Part shown: in pieces, positions 21,101 to 31,500 of the stretch | Numbering within the stretch: position 1 is the stretch's first letter | Layout: each line of letters starts with the position of its first letter | Translations under genes and position numbers: made by a program | Notes under the pieces: generated by a model | What the model was told of the DNA's origin: nothing | Seen by the model: only the letters and a program-made list of their open reading frames with translations | Database searches by the model: none | NCBI GenBank assembly: GCA_036674765.1 | Contig: JARVKI010000015.1 | Location: 517,688-581,687, forward strand | Length of the DNA: 64,000 nucleotides | Source of the DNA: Seiridium cupressi | Taxonomy: Eukaryota > Ascomycota > Sordariomycetes > Amphisphaeriales > Sporocadaceae | Reading direction: 5' to 3'

Positions 21101-23149
21101 CATGAACATGAAGGGGTCCATATACAAGATCAGCCTGCTGAAGCTTTGTACGAGGACGGTGATGACATGGATTTATGGGATATTGAAGCATCACGGCCTA
21201 CACCTCGATCCACGAGGGTACTACGTGCCGGGACTCAAGAACGTAGACAGTCGCAGACCCAGGTCGGAGTAACAAGCCCTGTGCCTCCATCTGCGTCTGT
21301 CCATGCAGCTGTGCCCGCCGCAGTTGACGTCAACCCTCCACGTCGTAGCAAGATCCCAAGCCCTTGGAGGCGGAACACCAGACGTTTGATCTACCAGGAT
21401 AATTTCAGAAGCCCGTCCGAGATTGACATGGAGGACAGCCCACCGAGCGATGTGGAACGCGCTACCTCAGTTCCCCAAATCACTGTTCAGGAGGAGGTTG
21501 TGATTCAGGAATCTCCACAGTCGGCCCACCAGGATTTCCACGTTGGTCGGGAATACGAGGAGGAATTTGAAGATGAGGAGGAGGAGAAGCAGCAGCAGCA
21601 GCAGCAGGAGGAGGAGCAGGGAGATGAGCCTGAGGATGACGGCTCATACGAACTTATGGAGCACGAAGAGCCGGATGAGCCCGAGCGACCACCTCCAGCG
21701 CCAGGACATCAGAAGAGTGGGACACCCCTTTTTGAACAGTCGGTGTTGCAGGAGTACTCCATGTTATCGCAGAACGACAGACCTCCCACGGCAACTCGAG
21801 CAATACAAGAAAAGCCCGCACCAGCTAGGAGGAGCTTCTTTGGGAATTTCGACATTTTGTCATTCTTCTCATCCCCTCGACCGCCGCCGGTCACCAACAA
21901 CCCACCCAAGACGCAAATTGATGAGACCCCTATGCACCAAACGACTGCAAAGCCTCTACCACGCTCGATACAAAGCATCGATAGGTCTCTCGATGAAGGA
22001 CCCCAATCTGCACTACGGGCTCCTGGTCTCTTCCCGGCGATACGGCAGAAGACCTTCAACCCTAGCCCTGAACGAAGAGTCGACCTGTTCTCGCCAGGCA
22101 CAGCCCTTCACTCGAATGACACTGTACCTGATACTTATGCCGAAACTCCCTCGACTCCTGAGCGGCAGGATTTCCCTTCCATCCCACAGAAGCGCAACTT
22201 CACTCCTCTTTCAGGACAGTCCCGAAACACGGCCTCGCTCTTCACCCCTAGTCGACAGGGTTCAACGCCTGCTGAGGATGCTCGCACGCCGTCTCCAGAG
22301 TACGATGATCCTAGAGAGCCGGATTACAGTGATGAAGAGGAGTCTATGGCGACTGACGGGCCGTCCTTTGAGCGTATCCCACCTCGCGAAAAGCCGTCGC
22401 AGTGGGACAAGACACTCAGTCCAACTAAATCCTGCCTCCGCTCTCCCCTCAAGCCAAAGACCCCCGGGCGAGTGGTGGAGTTCACAAGTAGTGTCTTGAG
22501 CCCTGAAGCGCAAGCGAATGTTCGCGCCAATCAGCAGCGAGTTCTGAACACCATCAGCAACGGTGGCTCTAACATCGCCACCAGCAACCCTCGTACTGCA
22601 ATAACCAACCCTTCTCCTCTGCGGATCACGTCCTCCTACAATTCCCTGGAGCACGACAAGGAGAACACGCCCTCACCGTCCAAATCTCCGGAACGTCAGG
22701 TGACTCAGTCAGCACATGCAACACGCCCTCAAAATGTGGCTCCAGCCAAGCTCTCCTCTACAGCGTGGTCTCATGCTCATTGGATCCGTCTCGATGAGGT
22801 TCTTCAGCTCCGCAAGAGAGATCCCATGCAGTTCCAAATGTTTTTCCCTTCCGTAGTCCCGGGTAAGCATCCCTTGTCTGGCTTGGAAGTCGCCACACAC
22901 GACGCAAAGATGGTGCTTGAGGACTGGCATATGGAGGTGGTCGAGGCGTTCAGAAGTGAACTGTTCACAGACCCGAGATCTTTGGCCGAGAAGGACGCAG
23001 GCATCCAGGAATGGGATGCTCGAGCGCTCAGCAAGCGCCTGTTTGCGCTCATGGTTGGCGAAGAGCGCAGAAGAAGTGGCAAGTATGTCAGTGGTCAGAG
23101 CAAAAGGGGAGGTGGTCCCAATAGCAAGGGAAAGCAGGCCGTTCGATGA
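18140..23149 (+). CDS. Large AT-hook nuclear protein
   Basis: A single-exon frame. I start it at the internal ATG giving MASLLDFSSSPDPLGDE (1669 aa). An in-frame ATG 201 bp upstream at 17939 adds 67 residues of unlikely sequence. Two AT-hook cores are visible, TRRRGRPRGS (about residue 138) and GRKRGRPRKA (about 231), which predict binding to the minor groove of AT-rich DNA. Most of the rest is disordered, Ser/Pro-rich and acidic, with repeated SxxDSFSEVPEEILTAATP-like units at about 515-560, an Ala-Pro repeat near 805, and a six-Gln run near 1150. SP/TP sites are dense. The C-terminal block (about 1530-1640) is folded-looking: STAWSHAHWIRLDEVLQLRKR, then LEDWHMEVVEAFRSELFTDPR. I recall fungal homologues named only as AT DNA-binding proteins. 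The function is unknown; a chromosome-structure role is possible. Confidence 0.85.
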   Translation: MASLLDFSSSPDPLGDEAPSSLRPIARRTAGNPKAYPRESSLQLPSSIARARPLSTAKSPRKQMFELDVGNERSPQRLLVTVEAEDERGRPSGVNRRLFSASPTRSISRRRESTTTTVVPLRGLTDDEGGASGDAPTTRRRGRPRGSLGSKNGTPNPRGKKRAGTPLHQESRAKRHSGEASSDATSHGDALMESNGNSVAEPTPKPKTRTRKTPKKANTPAVPSSNPTGRKRGRPRKALLPNEVAGLTSEADHRPSDADVIPNKDMPDSGEAPLEDDTRIDANSKPRQTAISRDNSAALSSPPIARDADQSRTDHSSRLRSSVARQSSEQIEEASTREARVGDADALMFDDFMGEPHSDLDSEVDGYDGATYSGQDNLTHASDFSMIAVEALPSFQASFQSNRSGMIEEDNRFADAGDETNFIISQTMESWKRSTQTEARGPSDPKNLGAEVEEELPNEGHDSRQQQIRNGTSEFGSSQSSWTRSPRRQPKAMPLSRQIFTNRAPHVDDSFSSIPDSVLQAATPGRLPMKPATTHIVEDDSNMYEDSFSEVPEEILTAATPRPARTAAHVGKNDSREISSEGEPQSASRSTNIGSDRLPTPDDTNSSTTDAKNGLGEDTQRMVVEPSAVVNTSDLNIRSSPPTISRQLNTMKLQSESAHTISRHFDTMALQSEQSQAEQDMADTPLRRSPSAQLPLTNTGSPDQLQTLQPPVPSRRPTLSPIVRAGRTLQNIMSDRSSPDDLGSSLGSPFRGSVQNDSRQSSVARSPARNSNHRRTGSDSRSLFNPIVSLSQSVRSAFASSQRPAPAPAPAPAPAPAAPPPPIIAPAPGRSDGEDPFGPDMHDYSQTEALRRSAYGTATSQTTTQPNQVDFFPEVPSSTRAAPPSEPAVEHEISSIAGNDDPSSPATQRSRRMSASQRSANLSAFAPRSSHNSRLHSINDVQEENQDGEEGQGGEGDRDDEESQDSDRNDFDDEIGQEDSHSEDDQGHEHEGVHIQDQPAEALYEDGDDMDLWDIEASRPTPRSTRVLRAGTQERRQSQTQVGVTSPVPPSASVHAAVPAAVDVNPPRRSKIPSPWRRNTRRLIYQDNFRSPSEIDMEDSPPSDVERATSVPQITVQEEVVIQESPQSAHQDFHVGREYEEEFEDEEEEKQQQQQQEEEQGDEPEDDGSYELMEHEEPDEPERPPPAPGHQKSGTPLFEQSVLQEYSMLSQNDRPPTATRAIQEKPAPARRSFFGNFDILSFFSSPRPPPVTNNPPKTQIDETPMHQTTAKPLPRSIQSIDRSLDEGPQSALRAPGLFPAIRQKTFNPSPERRVDLFSPGTALHSNDTVPDTYAETPSTPERQDFPSIPQKRNFTPLSGQSRNTASLFTPSRQGSTPAEDARTPSPEYDDPREPDYSDEEESMATDGPSFERIPPREKPSQWDKTLSPTKSCLRSPLKPKTPGRVVEFTSSVLSPEAQANVRANQQRVLNTISNGGSNIATSNPRTAITNPSPLRITSSYNSLEHDKENTPSPSKSPERQVTQSAHATRPQNVAPAKLSSTAWSHAHWIRLDEVLQLRKRDPMQFQMFFPSVVPGKHPLSGLEVATHDAKMVLEDWHMEVVEAFRSELFTDPRSLAEKDAGIQEWDARALSKRLFALMVGEERRRSGKYVSGQSKRGGGPNSKGKQAVR
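20549..20587 (+). repeat. CCAGCA hexanucleotide repeat (Ala-Pro)
   Basis: A run of about six copies of CCAGCA inside the AT-hook gene encodes an alternating Pro-Ala tract. Such repeats mutate by slippage, so length may vary between strains. Confidence 0.85.
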
Positions 23150-23729
23150 GAAGCGACTTGGAGAACGAAGGTGAAATGTTGGACCAACCAGGCGTCCTGT
23201 TTGGAAGTCGTGGAAGAGTAATGAGGAATGGCATTGACAGGCGTTATCATGGATCATGTTTTGTTTTACTTTTTTTGTGTTACGATACCCGGTTCGCATC
23301 GCATTGCATCGCAACGGGTCAAATTGGGCGTTGATCAAACGGATAGATACGCATCATGAGCACGCATAGGGGTTGTATAGTTATGTTGTGGTACATGACA
23401 ACATGGCAAAATGAGAGGCCGAGAACTTCATAAATGTGTTTCAATCATTCTGGTGTATGCAAAACCATGGTGCAAAACTTGACGGTCCTGCTTATTATGA
23501 CAGGAAATGTGGCCGGTGGTGGGATCACTAAGTCTGGGCATTGTCCATTGGTACTGCCGGACGATTAATTTGTTCGTCTACTCTAGAATTACAGTTGAAC
23601 AACCCTTTTCATCTCATTTCGTCAGACTCTGGGCCTTGTTAAGATCTGTCACAACATCTCGGGGATCCAGCAGGGTCATATTTAGTCTACACCCTTGGGA
23701 CCTTGGCTGCCCTCGACTAGCGAGATGAT
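23150..23729. other. Intergenic region between convergent genes
   Basis: 580 bp between the ends of the AT-hook gene and RPN6. Only 3' flanking sequence; a T-rich stretch near 23260-23280 may serve in 3' end formation. Confidence 0.45.
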
Positions 23730-25112
23730 CTATTCAAGCATAGACGCCTGGTTGGTATATAGCACGTCCACAACATTGCTCAGCTTCTCAAGAGTGGTTA
23801 ATGCCGCATCGTAGCTCTCATCCCTTTGCGTCTCATCGAAAATGATCAAACAGCCTGCGCCCTGATCCAACACACCGATGATGACTTTATCCAGAATCAT
23901 CTGACTGAGCTTACGCTCGATTTGCTGCGTGTCAAGTCCCACAAGCTGAGCAATGTGGCTAATCTCGACACGACTGAACGGCTCGATCACCTTGATCAAG
24001 TTCTGCTCCAACATGGCATCATAGAGACGTCGTAGGTGGTTCCGAATGAAGGCGTCAGAGCCAAGCTCGTACTTGTAGGCAGCGAGCGCGCGCTCGTATT
24101 CTTCGAGACTGCGGTTGCTATGGGCTCGCGCAATCGCCTTCATGGCTTCTAGGTTCTGGCCAGCGTACTTCTGGGCTTGCTTTGACGCCATCAAGTTGTT
24201 GACATCATCGACCAGGTTCAGCATGATCTTACAGAGGAGCATGTACTGGAGGGCGGCCGTTGCCTTTACCGTCTCGTCTTGGGAATGGTAACCGTCGAGG
24301 GCTTCGATGAAGTAGGAGAAGGCCGTGTTGAAGTCCTGGTCCATGGTGTGTAGCATGCCGGACTGCATGTCCAGGTTGGCCTGCAGAAGGGGAGGAGTGT
24401 ATACAGACGCGGCGCTTGTCCGGGCGCTGGTCAGGGCTGCACGAGCCTTCGATGTGTTGCCGAGGGCCTGGTATACTCTCGATTCCAGCAGTTGCACCTC
24501 GACTAGAACCAACTTGTCATCCAAACGCTTAAGCTCGCGCAGAAGGCCGTTGATGAGGGTGAGGGCTTCATAGTAGGACTGCTTCGCCATGTGAAGAGAT
24601 ACAAGTCGAGTCTCGAGATTCTGTCGCAGGAAAGTTCGGCGCTCCGAGGTGGCCCATTCTATACATGACTTTGTGATCGAAATCTGGGTGTCGGTGGAAT
24701 TGGGGATGCCTTCGAAGAGATCTAGCAGTTGGCGGACTGTGGAGGGGTATTAGTGGCCCGTTCCAACAAGACAGTGGGTGTATTACATACCCAACTTGGC
24801 TGTCTTGGCCTTTGCAAACGACGATAGCACGGTTCTGCTCGTTGTGACGAGATCCACAAGCTCCTGCGACTTCCTGGAATGCAGTCAATATACATGGCGC
24901 CCGTTGATTGGGCTGGTGGACAGATTCACTGACTTCTCGTCTCGGTACAGCCCGCCCAACTTCAGCAATGCGGTCTCGTATTCCTTGATGGCGGCATCTG
25001 AGGTGACGGAGGGAGGCTTCGATATGATTTCCTTGTAGATGGCCTCGGCTTTCCGGGGATCGGTGCTCTCGAGCGTTTGCGCCTCGTTTACGGCTGATGT
25101 GCCTACCGCCAT
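23730..25112 (-). CDS. RPN6: 26S proteasome lid subunit Rpn6 (PSMD11)
   Basis: Three exons, 25112-24934, 24873-24791 and 24736-23730, give 422 aa, the same length as human PSMD11. Rpn6 is a PCI-domain subunit of the 19S lid that clamps lid to core by contacting Rpt6 and the alpha ring. Visible landmarks are RTVLSSFAKAKTAKLVRQLLDLF, the helical repeats around EVQLLESRVYQALGN, PPLLQANLDMQSGMLH, AFSYFIEALDGY and YMLLCKIMLNLVDDV. The PCI winged helix carries IEPFSRVEISHIAQLVGLD, QQIERKLSQMILDK and IGVLDQGAGCL. Intron 1 uses a GTCAGT donor. A competing in-frame donor (GTGAAT, with acceptor three codons later) is possible. I chose the junction that restores KKSQELVDLV and the canonical length. It is divergent from SOF1. 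Confidence 0.95.
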
Positions 25113-25620
25113 GGTGACTTCTGCTGGCAGACAGGAGCTCTCGTACAAGTGGAGATGGGAGCGGCGCGAAGGAGTGCGCAGAATATGGTTTGAAATGGGA
25201 TTGGCAAGGCCGAAATTGCGGATGTGTGTTGTGGTGTCGGTTGTTGATGTCAAGCGTTGCTAATCGATGAGCTCGGGTGCGACTAAAGCTACAGCTTGCC
25301 AGCCTTGCAGAGCCGCCGAGCTGTACTTGGTAGCAGCCCCAGGCAATCTATTACAGGCTTCCACTGCCGCGCACGTCGTACCTTTTAGTGGCTAGCTCGC
25401 CTACGCCAGCCCACTTCACGTGACGCTGACCGCCACTAAAGCGATAAGATAGGCCCAAAAGACCCATAAAAAAGTTACAGTGGTGGGACAAATCAATCGC
25501 ATGCTCGGATTTCGCTTCACTTCACTTCAAGCTATCAAGGTCATCGTCACTGCATTAACAGCCTGGACGCCACTGCCGACAATCCCAACTTCTATCAAGC
25601 CTGCAAGGCCACTTTCCATC
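25113..25620. promoter_or_regulatory. Bidirectional promoter, RPN6 / SOF1
   Basis: 508 bp separate the start codons of two essential divergent genes. It holds an 8-bp palindrome TCACGTGA (25416-25423, an E-box core CACGTG), lying between two arms of an inverted repeat, TTTAGTGGC (25384-25392) and GCCACTAAA (25432-25440). The layout suggests a shared upstream element, by inference; no factor can be named from sequence alone. Confidence 0.4.
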
Positions 25621-27462
25621 ATGAAGGTATGTTGATCGATCTGTGGCCAAAACCAAAATAGCGAGACTGACCAGCCAAGATCAAAGCGGTCTCCCGCTCC
25701 ATCGAATCCTATGCTGCGCCGGGCTCTTCGACGACCAAGAGCCCGAGAAATCTAGATACTGCCCTGTAAGATAACACAGAATTTGACAGACCTAAGCGCC
25801 CGTGGTAAACTTTGGGGCAGATTGCTAATATGCCGTTCAGACACCCGTTCGAGCGCGCCCGTGAATACACTCGCGCACTCCAAGCGACCAAACTTGAGCG
25901 CGTGTTCGCGGCGCCCTTCATTGGCCAACTCGGCCTCGGCCACACGGATGGAGTGTACTCCCTATGCCAGAAGAAGGATGATGTAGAGACGTTTGCGTCT
26001 GGGTCGGGTGACGGGTGAGTCGACTCGTTGCATACGAGGAGGATATCTCCAAAAGCTGACCGGACGACAGTGTGATCAAAGTCTGGGATCTTAGCACGAA
26101 AAATGAAACTTGGTCCACCACTGGGCACGAAAACATAGTCAAAGGCATGACATGTAAGCAAAACCCGTGACTATTTTCTATCCTCGGAGCCAAACCTATT
26201 CGAGAGAAGAATCGCTAACTCCAAGTGTTCAGGGACTCGGGACGGAAAACTGTTGACATGCGCGAGCGATAGAACTATAAAACTATGGGACCCTACGACA
26301 CCAAACAACTCGCCGCCGTTGAATACATTCCTAGGCAATTCCGCCTTCACAAGTCTATCACATCACAGGTCGCGGAACATATTCGCAGCTAGTTCGGGAA
26401 TGAACATTAGCGTATGCTTGTACAAGACATAGTAGTCCATGTACAGTCTACTAACCCATCGACAGATATATGATTTGGAACGTCAGGGCGCTGCGGCGGA
26501 GACATTGTCGGTACGCGATTTTCAGTCTTATTTTATGACCTCCCTGATTCGTCCTTTTTGTTCTCGAGACATGGGCTCCAACTCCCGAAAACTCTCCCAA
26601 CAAACTCGAAGAAGTACCACTAATCATTCATGTTATAGTGGCCCCAAAACATCGATACTATTAACCGCGTATGCTTTAACCAGGTGGAGACGAGCCTTTT
26701 GCTGAGCACATCGAGTGACAGGAGCATGGTCTTGTACGACCTCAGGACAAACACCGCGGTGGGCAGGACTTTCTTGAACTTCGCTTGCAACTCCCTCAGT
26801 TGGAATCCCATGGAGGGCTTCAATGCTGCCGTGGCCTCTGAAGACCACAACGTTTACCTGTTCGACCTGCGCCGGACAGATAAAGCCCTGAATATTCTGA
26901 AAGGGCATGTCTCAGCTGTTATGGATGTTGATTTCTCGCGTAAGCAACTCCCGATCGCTTGTCAAGTGCGCCAAGAAGAAATCGCTGACTTGATATTATA
27001 GCGACTGGCCAAGAACTTGTTACAGCATCTTATGACAGGACTGTACGTCTGTGGGAGCAAATGAAAGGACACAGTAGAGATGTATACCATACCAAGCGGA
27101 TGCAGAGGGTCTTCTGTGCCGCCTTCACTCCAGATTCCAAGTACGTGTTATCAGGGTCTGATGACGGCAATGTGAGGCTTTGGAGAGCGCAAGCGTCCAA
27201 GCGCGAGGGTATGATGTCAGGCCGCCAACGCCAGGCACTTGAGTATAACGAAGCTTTATCGAACCGCTATGCTCACATGCCCGAAATTCGGAGAATCAAG
27301 AGGCACAGGCATATCCCGAAGGTGGTCAAGAAGGCGGGCGAGATCAAAGGCGAAGAACTCAAGTCCATCAAGCGTCGTGAAGAGAACGAACGCAAGCATA
27401 CCAAGAAACAGTTCGAGAAGAGGCGGAGCGAACGGGAAAAGGTTGTTTTGGCCAAGGAGTAG
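25621..27462 (+). CDS. SOF1: WD40 ribosome-biogenesis factor Sof1 (DCAF13/WDSOF1)
   Basis: Eight exons: 25621-25626, 25680-25765, 25841-26014, 26071-26153, 26233-26411, 26466-26510, 26639-26939 and 27002-27462, giving 444 aa. Exon 1 is just ATGAAG. Sof1 is a U3 snoRNP / small-subunit processome protein needed for 18S rRNA maturation in the nucleolus. WD40 repeats are clear: GHTDGVYSLCQ, SGSGDGVIKVWDLS, GKLLTCASDRTIKLWDP, LLLSTSSDRSMVLYDLR, VTASYDRTVRLWEQ and VLSGSDDGNVRLWRA. The Sof1-specific C-terminal tail follows, with ALSNRYAHMPEIRRIKRHRHIPK and a very basic end, as in the family. All phases agree across the seven introns. Confidence 0.95.
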
Positions 27463-28283
27463 TAAGGGCGCGAAGCTTGACGTTCTTGTCGGATGCATTT
27501 ACGAGGCGTTTTTGGTTGGTTGGGAAAAGCATCAGGCATATATCCAGGCATGTCGAAGCGGCGTTCTAGTGGCACAGGCCCATCGATGTGACTAATTTAT
27601 AGTGGCAACCAAATCTTGCAAACAAAAGTCTGTTCACTGCACAAAATGCTTATTTCTGTGAATGCTTACGAAATTTGGTACCGATGATTGCGAAGAGGCG
27701 CTGCAAAAGCCCATTACGGATTGTTCAGTATGTTTCTGTTCACCACTCACGAATATGTCAGAATATTCATAGAGTCGACCGTCTTCTCGTTGGCTACATG
27801 TATTTTGTGACGTTTGTAAGAGCTAGCAGTCGTCAGCAGGTTACCGTCAATGGTGGAACAGAGGCGCATCGTGTTGTCGAATACTCACCGCTATGGCCTG
27901 AATATTGTTACACATTTGAAAGGATTTAGGGAAGATCTTTTCGGAAAAATTGCTCGCCCTTGATAATGAAGATGTCTGGGTGCCCCCTGCTGTTTAATAA
28001 AGACCTGCCGGCCCCTTTCCTGACGAAAAGCAAGCGTTGCAACCATAGGACGTACTCGAAGTACACAGAGAATATGCTAGCTTATGTAAACAAATCTCGA
28101 CACCGTTCCACAATTTATTAGGAGAAAAGCTCGATACAAGGTTGGCCGACTCTCATTGTTTTCCCGCACGCATAGCTAGTTTGGGTTACCCCCAATACTA
28201 AAGGTCAAAAATACAGACTTCTGATTCAAACAAGAATCTAGTGAAACGCCACGGGTATTTTATATGGGGTGACCACCTATTCC
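27463..28283. other. Intergenic region between convergent genes
   Basis: 820 bp between the ends of SOF1 and the Zn2Cys6 gene. Only short frames; nothing recognised. Confidence 0.5.
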
Positions 28284-30496
28284 TCAGTCCTCGGCCCACT
28301 GACTTCGTAACGAAGCAAGCATCGGGGCCGTCCTCCAGCCAGTGGTTTCCTGCACGAGAGCAAGAAATTTCTCCACCGCCGCCTGATCTGGCTTGTCATA
28401 GAAAACACTACCCCCTGCGTTTTGCTGGTGGTCAGCATTGTTGCCAATTGTTTTTTTCTTCGGCGATAATGACAAGACAGCTCACTTACAGACTTCTAGA
28501 GCATGCCTGGCACTGAAGAGCGTGTTCTGAGCCCTGGGGTTAGATATCGCCAGGCCAACGACATGGCGGAGGTGGCCACGGATAGTGTTCTAGTGCGAGC
28601 GCGTTAGATACCATATAATCCTGATACACCTTTTTACCGGCAATTCACCTCAACTTTGCGTCCCTCCCTCAGCCCGGCGATGCCTGATTTTTGTGCTTTG
28701 TGCTCGGAGAGGAGAAGAACGATCTTCGCTATGTAATAGTATTGCAGTGCGACGACTATAAATTTGATTAAAATCCACTTGATCTCGGTATATCTACTGT
28801 ACGCACCTTGGCAAGGCAGAGACATCCAAATGTCCGGAAAGGTGCGGCCAGACGATGCGTCACTAGGCGTTTGCCTGATTGGCACGAATGTCAGGGGCCG
28901 ATCAGCATACCATTCTTCGATTTCCTTGCTGACTGCGTCGAGCCCTTCTGACTTGGAGCTGGAGTCCTCCGAGTGTGCACAGGCTACGAGCTTGGCTAGC
29001 AAGAATACCATGCGCGCGGCGTACGAGGTATCTTCTCTGCGGTGAAATGTTTCAGACTCCCCGAACGCACTAAGGCTTGTCCTAAGAGGTGTCTGGCGGG
29101 CTATGGAGATGTAGATATCCTGCCGAAGGCAAAGCCATGCCGAAGCTTCGCTGAGCCCGCGGGTAAAGTCCAGGCTGTGCATTGAGTTCACAATCTGGGT
29201 GGTTCCCGCGAGATGAAATTGTTCATCTTGAGCTGCAATGTTTTGTTACATTAAAGATCGAATCTGCATGAGACACATTACAAAGTCGGGACTCACAATC
29301 CATCTCCTCATATTGCCTCAGGACACTGACCGCTGCGTGGACTTCCTCGGGCACGCGAGAGCCTGCGCTGGCAAGAGCCGGTATGAGGATATTTAGACAC
29401 TTAGTGTAGTACTCCAATGCCTCAGCGTCCTCACTCTGAACGTTTCTATGCATATGGTGAGAAGAGAAAGCAAAAATGGCATAACGAAGTACGGGGTGAA
29501 AAAGAGCCCGGCGCGGAACTTCTGTTTCAAAGTGACGGTCTGGGTCAGTGATATCGGCCTGTCATTTCTGGTTAGAATCTTAAGACTGCATATGGATGTG
29601 CTGTTGAAGAGATGTTCCTCACCCACAAGGCCATGTTGTCGATGTAGTTTCGCATCAGAATCGCCTCCCGCTCCGTGTAAGGTACAGCATGATTCTCAGT
29701 AGATAACAACGAAGCTGGCGATAGATAGTATCTATGTGGTGTACTGGTGATAGGAGTTCCCTCGCTGTACGGCAACTCATGATGAGGCCTGGAAGAAAGA
29801 GCAGGACTCGCATGAGAATTGATGTGGAAAGAGGATTGTGAAAGGCCTGAACCATGGGTTCTGTGGTCAGATGGACTTCTATCTGGAACCGTGACGTCTC
29901 CATATAGACCTATTCCAGTGCGTTCAGGAAAAGAAACCGGGTCAGGAACAGGTGGTCGTTGGTTGCTGACTGAACCATCTCCAGTTGCTTGTTTGTACAG
30001 CTTCCGTATCTGCACAGTCTCGTCGCAAAAGGTAACTGTTGTGCCCAATTAGGCCAGCCAACACTATCAAGAGGGAAGTGGGGACTACTCACTGTCTCCT
30101 TCAGTATCGACCCATATCTGGTTCTCACTGAACAGTTGTATCGGATCTCCCTGACTCGCGTCGTCCTTGAAGCGTATGCTTGAGGGTCGAACACACTGGA
30201 TTCCATCCACCGCACAAGCAGTACAACTTGGTATGGCATCATCGCCTACGAGAAATCAGTTTCGTTTTCCCAGAAAGCCATCGGGATGAGCTACTCACAT
30301 TTTGCATGGCGGACTGCAAGATTTTTATATAAGTCCGTGAGATCTCAAGTTTTAATCGTGACAATAGAACACCTTACTTCGACAAGCCTGACTGCGACGA
30401 ATTAATACACACGTGCTGCACTAAGATCAGAGCCTGTATTACTAACCATCCGAGCATTACTCGAGTTCTGACCTTACTGGGCCTCCCATCTTCCAT
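28284..30496 (-). CDS. Zn2Cys6 transcription factor, Fungal_trans_2 type
   Basis: I reconstruct ten exons: 30496-30447, 30391-30378, 30313-30299, 30245-30093, 30035-29623, 29558-29297, 29232-28807, 28755-28649, 28589-28490 and 28414-28284. They give 556 aa with every phase consistent. The N-terminal binuclear cluster reads C-QA-C-RIRHAK-C-DDAIPS-C-TA-C-AVDGIQ-C (residues 17-43), the full six-cysteine pattern, followed by VRPSSIRFKD as in the family. The rest matches the fungal-specific factor domain 2: REAILMRNYIDNMALW, RHFETEVPRRALFHPVLRYA, EALEYYTKCLNILIPAL, PCQVVALQYYYIAKIVLLL and RGHLRHVVGLAISNP. Members are usually pathway-specific DNA-binding regulators; the target here is unknown. Four tiny exons (50, 14, 15 and 153 nt) split the zinc cluster, so gene predictors may miss the true start. 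Confidence 0.9.
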
Positions 30497-31274
30497 GGTA
30501 CTGGAGGTGTAACTACACAGGATGAGGGGACGGCTATTCGTGCCGTAGCTCCATGTCCGATGAGCCGCGTTAGCAACGCAAGACAGCTGCAGCGAAGGAC
30601 GCTCTGTCTGACGGTGGTATTATGGATTGCTCAAACTTCAGTCCGTACAGATGAACGATTAATGTTTTTTTTTACTTAGATGCAATTGCGGCGACGTTCG
30701 TTGTGACTAATGTTAGAGTTGACAATTTTATAGTGCTAAATCGTCACAACTGCGGGGAGGTTTATTAGTCAAGCTAAGCCACTACAGGCCTGTGTGCTTT
30801 ACATTGGCTTTATTGTACGGTAGAGACGTGAACAGCCGCCACAGCACTGGGTGACGCGCCTACTGCCTCGTAAGTAGTGGGTTCAGAGCCGTTCGGGAGG
30901 TACATCGATACCTGAGCCACGCTGCTTTAAGCCTGAACCGGGACTGAGCCTAGCCGGAGTTATGCCCCCAAATACATTGCACATATCATAAAAGTAATGA
31001 ATGAATAAATTTAGCGTGACAAACTAACCATTAAACGTCTATCTCGTTTTACGGAAACTTTCCGTTCCTGCCTTTAAATTTATTATCCGTTAATAACGCT
31101 ATAACACTATTTTCTAAATATATCAATCAAAGGTTAAAAATAATATTAGACCACGCTAAATTTATATCTTTTTCGAGGCCAAAATAACTTTCTTTATATA
31201 ATTATACCAGTTCTTTATTTAAGGACCAAGTTATAATAAAAGGCGTTGTACTCCGTATCCGTAAAGGCGCCCTG

Positions 31275-31500
31275 ATGCGGGCGTGCCCGATTCCCAGATC
31301 TCCGCTAAGAACAGATGCTACGCGGCGCACCATATATAAAAGCCGACAAGCAATTTCTGCAATAAAGAGCATGGTTTTAACCAGGCCCGTAAGGCTTTAC
31401 TCTATGGTTGCGATGTACATAAAGCCAATCAGACGGTGGTGGCAGCACCAACAAAATATAAAGGACTAAGACTGTGTATGAAATGGTACAACCTGATAAA
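31275..31500 (+). pseudogene. Possible transposase helix-turn-helix remnant
   Basis: One frame reads IYKSRQAISAIKS; after a one-base shift it continues GFNQARKALLYGCDVHKAN. Together this resembles the psq-type helix-turn-helix at the start of pogo/Fot1-like DDE transposases. The similarity is short and judged by eye. No DDE domain is recognisable downstream. Confidence 0.25.

Noticed and set aside
21543..22499. 318-codon plus-strand frame inside the AT-hook gene
   Set aside because: It is an Arg/Ser-rich out-of-frame shadow of the 1669-aa frame.
30840..30960. Possible tRNA-like segment around GGGTTCAGAGCC
   Set aside because: No acceptor stem or D-arm could be paired around it.
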